Source of the DNA: Calamus simplicifolius
Taxonomy: Eukaryota > Streptophyta > Magnoliopsida > Arecales > Arecaceae
NCBI GenBank assembly: GCA_900491605.1
Contig: UESW01001594.1
Location: 281,711 to 345,710 of the forward strand
Length of the DNA: 64,000 bases
Direction: 5' to 3'
In this document: positions 37,236 to 49,200 of the stretch, in pieces
How positions within the stretch are numbered: the first letter of the stretch is position 1
Layout: each line of letters begins with the position of its first letter
The notes under the pieces: generated by a model
Seen by the model: the letters and a program-made list of their open reading frames with translations, nothing else
Database searches by the model: none
Told to the model about the DNA's origin: nothing
Program-made: the position numbers and the translations under genes

Positions 37236-40200
37236 CTAACTAGAAAAAGGAAAAGAATAAAAAACTTGTGAAGAAACTACCATGAAACGTGGGGAACGGC
37301 GCAAAGCTGATACAGATTGTGGAGATGGAGCAGCAGATTTGCCAACGATGACTTTCTGAGGACCAAGCCGACCCTCTTGAGTTCGAAGATAACGATCACT
37401 TTCCTTTATCAAAGTTCCACTCCTACTCTCCTCTGACATTGGAGGTGGTGATGATACCATAACCGAAGTTGAGTCTGGATGGTCAATCATGGTTGTAGGC
37501 AAAAACCCTATAAGAAAATTGGATAGTGCTTAATAAAAGGCAGTTCAAGGTGGCATCAATCATATTGGACCAACAAGCCATTCATTCACCAATTCCTCAG
37601 GCAAACAAGCAAAATTATGTCCCTCCCATTCAGGGGAAGACAGAATAAATATATGTTTGAACTACAAGCATAATGGCAGCAGTGACCCAGCACAAATATA
37701 AACTTGAGAAAGGATAAATAGAATGGAGAAAGAATCAAGAAATAACAAAATAGCTTTTAAATGTAAAACAACCAAACAGAACTGGTATTTGAGCAGTTAC
37801 GAAAATTCATGGTATTTGCTTCAAGTTTCATAGAACAAAATTTTCTAAATACTCAGAACATGTTTTCCAATGTTGCATTTGATTGGTCCCTCCAGTTATG
37901 TAGCTAAGCCTAATAGTCAGCTGTCAAAGCTGTCAACTGAAGACGGGATTCTTAATAAAGTTCCTCATGTTTAGTGTTACAACTTGTTGTTGACCCAATT
38001 TGCTATAAAAATAAAAGAATTAGATGCGCAAGATTTGCTGCAGGAACTGGACAAACTTGATTTTCAGAAAACACATTCTAAAAATTCACCATTCATAAAT
38101 CCATGTCTTAAAATTTAAACCTTTTTATATTGAATTTCTGCATCTGGTCAAATAGCTACAAAAGCATTTCGAACAGGAGAAGTTATTGACATTCTGACAC
38201 CAGGTCATCAATAATTCCACTGTCATTGAAATATAAACAGGTTTTCCAAGAGTATCTACAAACTGAATGATTGATAGTTATAGCAATATCAGGGCAAAGA
38301 AGGCAATAGCTGTACTGCTATAACAGGGATACAGAATCCTTAAATAAAGTTGCTAATATCAAAGCTGCTAAAATACATTGATATCTTTTTTCCACATGCA
38401 TAAAAAATTAAATAAAGTCTGATAATGTAAAAGAGCATTTAAATATTTTTCTTATATGAGCATCACAAGCCTTCATGGTGTAGCAAAGATTTGGCTTTTA
38501 GGTCTTACCATTAAATGCAGCAGCCTGAAACTTTTCTCTCATAATTCTTACTAACTTGAACAAATCATTTGTTTTATTTAAATCCTGGATCAATTCGTCA
38601 ATATCTTCCACATATGGATCACAATGGAGCACTGAAGATCATCAAAAAGATTTTTTAAGTATCAGATAAACTGGAAACAGAATAACAACTTACTAGAAGA
38701 ATTTGGATTTGTAACATTGAAAACTTTGCACTTACATTTGTATAGATCATTATCAAGCCTTATGGTAAATGAGTACTCCTCATCTGGATTTCTTGAGTTA
38801 ATTTTGTTGAAGATAAATTTGACTCCTATGGAAAAGGGAGAAAGTAGTCAAGGAGATTAAAATGGTAGAATTTAATATAACATTCCTTTTACCTTCTCCT
38901 CCTTCAGCTCGGAAACCAAGAACCTTATTGTACCACAAAATAGCTTCCTCCATATCTTGTCTTTCGGTTATGTCTTGATTACTCTTTTCTTCTAGTGTTT
39001 CCAAAGCTGAGATTGAGAGAGACACAGAAAGCATGAATCACAAAGCAATCATTGAATAGGAAAAAAAACCAAAAACAGATTTGTTTCTCCAAATAACCTG
39101 TTGAAAATATCGAAAGAAAATTGAGATCAAATTTTGCACATTACAACCAAAACCTTCTGGATCAAAACCAATAGATTATTTTAAGATACAGTTCTTGCAA
39201 ATACATGGAAGATGTAATTTCCATGTCAAGAAACAACATGATGCATTATGCTTTGTCTGTCTACACGCGCAATTGTTTCTACCGTTCATAATCAAGACCA
39301 ATAAGAGCTAGATAATTCTAGAACAGGACTTGAATAGTAAATAGTATAACTTTAAAGAGAAAAAGGTTTTCTCAACATGATAAATTAAATGTTAATTCTC
39401 CTAACTGGTTTGCTTGAGGAATCTTCATAATGACCTTGATCATATTCCTGATTACAGACCCTATAATCCTAGATAAAAAGAAGGCTCTCCCCCCCCTCCT
39501 TGCAACTTGGCTGCACAAATATGTGAACTCCTATAATCTCAAAATAAGGCAAGAATTAATATTTGTAACGTTCTACAGCAACCTGACTTAATGTTTATTC
39601 TTCCAAATATTTGAGGTTTACTAATGTTTTCTCCTAATAAAAGGCCTGTGAATTTGTATTCCACATACCTACAAGCATTATATGTCAGATCTAGTATTCT
39701 TTGCAATAAGGCAGTGATTAATTATAATTCTCTTACCATCTTGCTCCCTTAATATCTGCAGTTGACATGAGCACACTTCAAAGTTAAAAAAGACAAACAA
39801 TACGCAGGAAAAAGAAAACATGAAAGTTAAAATATTAGATAACATGTGCTCTAGGGAACTTACTTCAACTACTCTACCATGAGAAAATCATCCACAAAAC
39901 TAGGCTTGTTCCATCTACTAATAGTTAGAAGCATTAAGAGAAAAAGAGCAGAGACTTACTTCCCTGCTTTTCCTTTTTGGATTTCAAATATCAACACTGA
40001 GAGATATGAATTCAAGATGCTAAAAAATCTAGAAGAAAATAAGGTTCTCAGCAAATAGGTGAAAGAAAATATTTCTATAAATTAGCCATTATAAGGAAGG
40101 AAAAAGAAGACTAGGGATGCAAAACTTTTGATGAAAGATGGTGAGACTCATGAAATATAGTGCAGATTGTTCTAGCAATAAAAAGGGTAAGACGTTGTGT

Positions 40201-43200
40201 TCAAACATAAAATTGGTTGATTAACATTTTTAGCATAGTCAATGGACAGTGAAAACAAAGAGCAAGTCAAAAGATTCAGACACATTCATATAGCAGATAA
40301 GAGACGTAAGAGTGATAAACAGTATTTGCAACAACTATCAATTCTTAAATTTGCATTCTAGTTTTCACGAGGAAATTACGGGGAAAAACTGAAACAGACA
40401 ACTTTCTGCAACTTATGCTTCAGCTTTTCTAATCACTTTTGTTGTGCAATGAAATGAGAGAAAATTCTTGAATCTCTTTTCATTCCCTTTTCCTCCATTG
40501 AAAAATCTGTTCTTTCGTTTCTGAAAAACTAGACAGAGCCCCCCCTTTGTTTCACAAACTATCGTTCTGATCTCTTACAATTTCAGCTCCAACTTCATCA
40601 GCATGAATGATATTAGCAATTCAACTAATTAATAAGGGACTAATGACTTTAACCGTGGGTTGTTTTTAGGTCTTGCTGAAATAGGGGTGCCAAACAAACT
40701 GAGTATCTCGAGCTCGGCTGGCTCCGCTTGAGAAGAGCTCAAATCAAGCTCAGTTTGAAGCTAAACAAACCAAGCTTGACTGGCAAAATAATCTTGAAAT
40801 TAACCTCAAGCTGAGCCAAAAATTGATTCAACTTGATCAGGCTTGGGATTGATAAGGCTTGAATATACTTAAATCTATAAATAGCCCCCCCCCCCCCCCC
40901 AACAAAAGACACACACACAGACAATGGACTGTTGGATTAAGGTTTTAATTGGTGCATTTTTTTTATTCTTTGGATCAATTAAATGTTAATTTAGTTTTGA
41001 ACCAGTCTTAAACTATGTAAGAAATCAAGAGTAAAGCTTTCATTCATGCATGAAACAAGCTTCATTTATTCTCAAGCTTATTTCACTCAACTTAGGATTA
41101 TCAAGCTGATCAAATAGATTGTGTTTGGCTCACTTCAAAATTATGCTCAAATTGAACTGGAAATAATATTAAACAAATCAAGATTGATCAGACCCAATTC
41201 CAGACCAAACATGAAAGTTGAGAGGCCAGTCGACATCCTGGTGAAGAAATATAGCTTGCTTCTTCCATGACTACAACATACCATGCAGTTCTCTTGCAAC
41301 AATGTACGACAAAGCAGAAAAAGTCAGTCACCTTACGGTATTATGTCCAGGATATAAAGATAATTCTCAAACATATAATGCTGAAGATACAGATAAATAA
41401 CCTAGCGCAATTGAATTCAGCCATCATCAACCCACAGTTATACCGAAGCAAGTGGAATCATGATGTCCTTTTACTAGCTGGAGCCCCATAAGTGTGTAGA
41501 ATTAGCACCCATATTCCAAAGTAAACCTCTGCTCTCAAGAGATCAAATGAGTGGGTACAAAGTACAAGAGCTAAATCCTTGCTTACATGTCAGTAATGTT
41601 ATGATTCTAAACAGAGTTTAAAAGGAAGAATATGTGATGATAAAACAGCTCAACAACTTGCTCAAGTAGGACATGGAATAATGAATTCAGAAAAAAAGAT
41701 TTACCCAGTAACTGTTGTGATATTACTGCAGCATATTCATCCCTCCTTGTCCTCTGATCTAGAACTAATTTCTTGAGTTCGTCAGTTCTAGCTACTCCAG
41801 TTGAAAGGGATTCAGCAGCAGTTCTGAGCTTGGCCTCTTTGCAGGTCTTCACTACATAATATAAATATAATTCATATGGGGTAACTCATCTGTAAGCATG
41901 GAAATTTGAAGAAAAGTGGACATATCTTAAACATAAACTCAGGAAACAGATTTTGAAAAGGAAATTAACTCGAGAAGCAGCAGATGTAAAGAAAATATAT
42001 GGCATGTTGGAGAAAGCTGCTATAAAATTGTTGCACTTTTGCTTTACTAGCATTATATGCAAAGGAGAAGCTTATACAAGGTGATAGCAATTATTCTAGA
42101 AACTCTGTGCGAAATTATTGAGAGCTTCTCACCTTAAGTTGAATCGTCAATAATGTTCATGCCAACCCAATACAGATCGATAGCTTTTTATAGGGTCATG
42201 ATGCTAATATAATAAGAAAAGGTATTGCACAAGCCACAAATGAAGCAAGGTCTGGAGGTGACCAAACCTAACTAGAGTTCTGGTCTTATAATTCATGTTC
42301 ATCAATAGTAATGTATGCAAATAAATTGACCTGAACTTAAATGAGATTAGGCTTTAAAAAGAAGGATGTCTGTCATCCTTCCACTGCACACTTTGTCACA
42401 CATGACCTGTAGTCTAAGGTTTTCCTTGGAAGAATGAAAATCATTCAAGGAAAGAACCCACCCCACAACATTCTATAACATCATCAGCTAGCTGTCTAGA
42501 ATCACAGAAATTTCAGAAAATAAGACTAACACTTCTGAATTTTCATTGTTTGCTTTCTACTTGGTGGTCTAGTTTGAAGGAAATAGCAGAACTCCTCTAA
42601 AACATCAACGGACAGAAAACTGAACTAAGAAGAGTCTAGAGGTGATGGGTTATTAGCAAAAGTTCTGGCCAACCTACATATTGCAACATCAACCGAAGAC
42701 AGAACCAAGAATGTCTCTTCAGATAGTTAGCTATCTTTAACAACTGTTGGTTTTCTATCTTTCATTCTTTCCGAGATTCTTGTAATCAATTACTTTCCAT
42801 ATATTGTCTCTATACCTATTGTTTTGCTTTTGAGGTTGCAATTCTTTTGTTTCACACCAAGTTCAAGAGGTTGGGATTTCTTCCCTGTTACCTGAAATTT
42901 TACTGCCTCTATTTAGTTTAATTTTTTATAAACTTTAGATCATGTCCCCCATTCTTATATTTTCTTTGAGTGAAAAAAAAATGGTCTAGGTTTATTCACT
43001 TACCAGTTAGATGTTATTTTCAACTTCATTCTTTTCTTTATAGCTGTAACCCCCGGTAATTAATTAGGGAGAATGTAACCCCAAGACTTAATTGTGAGAT
43101 CCCTTAAATGGGTTACGCCTGGACTCCCGCATTTGCGTGTCGGCTGGGTTTCCAATTACCACGTCACAATTGGATATCCGAGTCCCTGGATCTGAGGTGT

Positions 43201-46200
43201 CGCGAAGCGTCTGCGTCGGAGCACTTCCTTCCCCTCATCTTTGCCGCGTCTGCAATAGGTGAGCTTCCTTCCCATTCCAAAGAGAGAGGAAGGGAGGGAG
43301 TGAGAGAGAGAGGGGGGAGGAATCAAACGAGAGAGAATGAGGCGGATGTTGTACTTCGGTCTTCCAGGTTGTTTAAGGTGTTGCCTCGAAGAGATGTGGT
43401 AACTTGGAGTTGTATGGTGGCTTGTTATGCCCAAAATGGGAGACCTATTGAAGCTTTGAATGTTTACGGAAGATGAATGATGTGGGATTGGAATCAGAGT
43501 TGGTTGTTTCTACTGCACTGATTGATATGTACATGAAGTGTTCAGGTTACAATAAGGCGATGGATATCTTCAATCAAATGGCAAATAAGGATGTGGTCTC
43601 CTGGGCTGCCATCATAGGTGGTTATGCTCATATTGATTTGGCCAATGAGTCCTTGAGAGTGTTCAAAGATATGCTTTTGGATGGATCTGTTCCTGATGTA
43701 GTTACAATGATAAAGGTTCTCGGGATGTGTTCTTAGTTGAGATTTCAGCATCAAACTGTCTGCTCCATGGTTACCTGGTCACCAATGGTTTTGAGAACAA
43801 AGTGTTTTTAAGTGCTGCAGGTTATGAAATCCATGACCTTGACAGCAGAGCCATTGCTACATTTGAACATATGATTGAATCATCAGTCAGACCGAACAGT
43901 GTTGTATTTGTATCTATCTTGTTTGCTTGCAGCCATGCTGGACTGGTTAAGGAGGGGAGAAGGATTTTTGATAGCATGTACGATGTTTATGGGGTGTTTT
44001 CTGATTCAGAGCATTATGTTATCATGGTTGATCTTCTTGGGTGTGCTGGGGAATTGCATGATGCCATGATGCTCATCGAACGTATACCAAAACCTATAGG
44101 TACCCAGATGTCCAAATAGCTGGTTTATTGTTTGGGATTAGCGTACTGAGGTAAGTAAGCCAATTATCATGATTTCATAAATTATTTAATTTATAAATCG
44201 TTGGATTTAAAGTTGTATGCATATTTATTGAATGAGAAAAATAGAGTTTCATTTATATTGACTATTTGAATTAATAAATAGTACCATGAATTTATAATTG
44301 AGTATTTGCTATGACTATTGTAGTGGTAATATTTTACAAGAAATGGCTTATATGTGTATATGCAAAATATAATTACTTTGACCTTGCAAAATATGCTGGT
44401 ACTATTGAGATAATTATATGTGATTGCTAATATTTGTAAAGTAGTGATTAAATATGCAAAAATTAAAGGATGTAGTTATTTTGGCTTTGCAAAATATACC
44501 GATACTGTATTTTTATGCTATGAATGTACAAACCACTGTATATGTGATGTGAGAAGCTTATGTTTATGATGATGTGTGACATGCAAATATGATAATAATA
44601 TTGAATTATACTTATATGTGTCGTCGCGGTTCTCATGTAATGTGAAATGCCAAGTGATACGTGACCCACCTCCACAGGGAAGATATATGGAGGACACACA
44701 TCTGTAGGATGTGTTCTGATTGATTATGATACGGGATCCACCTCCATAGAGGAAGCTATGTGGACATCTGTAGGATGTGTTTGTTTGATTATGATATGGC
44801 ATAACGCTGGTAGCAGGACCCTTCCTCTTAAGGGACATTTAAGAGTGATATACCAGTTGGGTGTTGTAGGGCCGTGAGACACATAAGAAAACAATGATTT
44901 ATAGACAGTAGGTTTGTTTACATTGTATATTTTGGTATTTATTGTAAGCTTCCAAAATAATTTGAGCTGATGATATGCATGTTCTGATAATATGATAAAT
45001 GTATTTGAAATTGGAAGCTTTTCATAAAAATATGATTTAAAAATATCTTGAAATGCTATGATGATATATGACTATTTTATATTATAATAGGCTTACTTAT
45101 TGAGTATGAGCTCATGTAAAGCTCACAATGTTTTTCAGAGCCTCTGGACTGATAAAAGAATTATGAGATGGATGGAGCTTCTATTAAAATAATTTAGATC
45201 CATTATGTTGATGTAACCTCGGTTATGCTTGTATGTAGGGCTTGTAGCCCAAACCTTATAGTTATTATTTGTATTAAGTTATGGATTGGACATATATATT
45301 ATTGTCTTATATTGACACATGTGTCATAATTTGGGACGGCTTGCATGCCTGGCATGAGGTGGATTGTCACCCTAGCTCAAAATTTTGGGTCTGGGACGTG
45401 ACAGCTTTTATCGTATCAGAGCCTAGGTTATGACCTTAGGACATATACATGATGACACTCTAGGCAAATATTAGGATGGCATTGAGACAATTATAACTTT
45501 AAAGGAATTTCATGAATTATGCTTTGAAAACCTGAAATTTAAAGTTTATGATATTTATTGAACTATAAATTTGATATGAATTAAGAATGAACCATCGCAT
45601 CAGAAGCCAATAATATAATGGGGCCAGGCTGGTGACCTTGACCAGTGGAGAGGCCAAGGGGCTTCTAGAGGTTTTAGCTCCGTCAAACTTGTTAGAAATG
45701 GCTTGTAGCATTTTAGATCTTTAAATAATATGGGTAGATGAAACTTTAATTGGATATGCAATAAAAGACAGATGAATATATGGAATATGATATAGTAGTT
45801 GAAAATTGCAATTGATGACTGATATGACTAAGATAACATCATTATATCCATATTGCAATTGAGTTAGATATTTGGATTTTAAGTTATTAAATCCGAATTT
45901 GATGTGGATGTATACAATGAATTTTTATTTGTAGAACTTACATTGTCGATATTGTAAGTTAAGATTATGAGCTAATTTACTGGTTATAGAGATGATTAAT
46001 ATTGATGATATTTTGGTAATGAAATAGTTAACTACATGTTTTTGATCAATTACAATTAAGTACTTAAAAAAATTTGAATTTGAGTCTGGATGGATAAGTA
46101 TGTATAGTGAATTTTACTAAGAGAACTTTTATTGTGGATTTGTTCAAGACTAATTGTTACTTTGCTAGATATGGAAATGGTTGATGCTGATGTTAATGAA

Positions 46201-49200
46201 GTAGTTGACTGCATATTATATCATAATGGACCATTTAGGAAGAATATAAAATTTTAAATTCGAAGATAATTACTGTTTAAGTTTTTGAGTAGTAGACTCT
46301 ATTAATCTTTAGAACCGATTTTGGCTATAAATGATCAAATATTTTGATAGTAGAAAGTGAAAGATCTTAGCAGTAATAAGAATAAGATAAATTTCACTAA
46401 TAAAAAATTTCATGAGGATATCTATCTATTAATTTATCGTGCATACTTATTGTACCTTTCTTCATAGTTCCTAAGTAGATATCTTTCTCCAATAGATAAA
46501 TTATCAATCAGCCATAAGTGGCACAATTATTATTAAGGAAAAGGAGGGAGATAATTTTATTTTTGATTATTATCAATTATGGATTATGGTTAATGATACA
46601 TCTAATATCACTTTCAAGTCATAGAGAAATTACTATAATTTCCCAATTAGGTCTTTTGGATGGTAAGTGCATTTTCAATCTCTATAACCTTATAAGTCAT
46701 ATATCCATCTGAGCTAGATCAGTAAGGTCACTTTGAGATATTCAAAGGGTTTAAATTAGTTGGCCATGATATGGCATGAGACTTTGCATAATCTATAAAA
46801 AAAAACATGATTTTTAGTGATTTTGACAGTCATTGGTAATAAAATATTTGATTCAAGGATTTGAATCTTTTAAATTACAATATTTATTGAGAATATACTG
46901 ACCTATTCAAGAGAAATTGATTGGTTATGGTGGTATTATTGATAAATATGAAGGAGATAAATTAATTATACTGATGATTAATGATGGCACTATTATTCAA
47001 AGAAATAAATTAGTTAATTATGATAATTATGAAAAATGTCCTAAATGATTGGCATAATGTTCATTGATGTTAGCTTGAAGTATTCAAGAGTAAAACCAAG
47101 TATGTTATGATAATTGAAATAAGTATCGTAATGAGTAATGGCACATTCAACTATTCAATAGTTGAGAGAGCATTGGAAGAAAACTATCTTATATCTGGTT
47201 CAAAAGAACTTGGAACTGTCTTATCAAGGAATTAAGAGTAACTGATATAGATTATTAACCTTAGGAATGGAAGACATAATACATGTGATGGACTCTATGA
47301 TATTTATGATGATTGTATTGTGAGAAGTTAAGGTATTTAAAAAAAAAAGATGGTAGGAAGGAAATACTTCTTAAGGAATTCAATTTTATTTGGTAGAAAG
47401 ATCAAATTATTGTTGAAGTTGGATACGTCATTTGGGTACTTGGGGATGAAATAAAAGTTTGCTAGTGAGTATCTATAATGGTACAAAAATTAGTGGATGA
47501 AATTTTAGTGAGATAAAGATGTTAATATTCGTTTCTGGTTTAGTAGTAAATTGAGTATGAACCCATTTATCTCACTCTTCTAATTTGATGATATTTTCAT
47601 AAAGCTTAGTAATTAAGCTGAATTTCAGTCAATCTTCCACCTCAAATAGATGGACAAGCTGCATGAACCAATTAGATTTTAAATGATATTCTGCAAGCAT
47701 GTGTGATGGATTTAGGAAGTACTTGGTATAACTTCTTACCCTTAGTGAAATTGCTTATTTTAATGGTTACCAAGCCAACATTCAAATGGATTCATTTCAA
47801 TTGTTTATGATATAAGGTGTAGATTCCCTTTTTATTGAGATGAAGTATGAGAGAGAAAATTTTGGATACGAGCTGGTTTAGCAAATATGAAAAAGTATCG
47901 TTAATTAAAGAAGCTTCGTGTAGCTCAGAGTTAATAAAAAAGTTATGTTGATGTCAAAAAGAAAGATTTAAAATTTCAGGTTGAAGATCATTTGGAAGTT
48001 TTTCTAACCAAAGATGTGATGAAGTTTGTGTTTAGAGGTGAATTGAGTCCACAATACATTGAGCCATTTGAGATTTTGATCAAGATATAAGAGGTGGCTT
48101 ATAGCTTAGCACTGCCTTCATTACTCTTTGGGGTGTTCAATGTGTTTCATATCTTCAAGATTGAGGAGGTATATTCCTAGCCCTGGCCATGTATTAGAGT
48201 ATAAACCTTTGCAGTTGAAAAAAGAATTGACCTATGAAGATCATCTTGTGCGCATCGTGGACGCAAGGATCAAGTTCTGAGATGGTGTAGCATTCCTTAT
48301 ATCAAGGTTCAGTGAAGTAATCAATTGAGATGAAGGCTATTTGGTAGCTTAAGGAGGAAATAAAAAAAATATCTATAATTATTTATATCCTAATATAGAT
48401 AAATGATGCATCGATGACTGTTGACCTTTGAATAAAATTTAGTTGATTATGGGATATAAAATTTGAATTCTATATTTATTGGAAGTGTATCAATTTCGAG
48501 GCCGAAATTTTATAAGAAAGGGAGAATGTAACCCCCGGTAATTAATTGGGGAGAATGTAACCCCCGGGACTTAATTACCTAGATCGCGAGACTTAATTGT
48601 GAGATCCCTGAAACGGGTGATGACTGGGACTCCCGCATTTGCGCGTGTCGGCTGGGTTTCCAATTACCACGTAACGATTGGATATCTGAGTCCCTAGATA
48701 TGAGGTGTCGCGAAGCGTCTGCGTCGGCTTTAAAAGAAGACGCGGGCACTTTCTTCCCCTCATCTTTGTCGCATTTGCAACAGGTGAGCTTCCTTCCCAT
48801 TCCAGAGAAAGAAGGAAGGGAGCGAGAGAGAGAGAGAGAGAGGGGAAGGAATCAAACGAGAGAGAGAATGTGTTGTACTTCGGTCTTCCAGGTTGTTTAA
48901 GGTGTTGCCTCGAAGAGGTGATAACTTGGAGTTGTATGGTGGCTTGTTATGCCAAAATGGGAGACCTATTGAAGCTTTGAATGTTTATAGGAAGATGAAT
49001 GATGTGGGATTGGAATCAGAGTTGGTTTTCTACTGCACTAATTGATATATACATGAAGTGTTCAGGTTACAATAAGGCGATGGATATCTTCAATCAAATG
49101 GCAAAGAAGGATGTGGTCTCCTGGGCTGCCATCATAGGTGGTTATGCTCATTGATTTGGTCAATGAGTCCTTGAGAGTGTTCAAAGATATGCTTTTGGAT

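Noticed and set aside
43473..43736. A real PPR gene inside the Spc25 intron
   Set aside because: The frame is part of an LTR, is repeated in the second LTR with different lesions, and lacks a start and most repeats.
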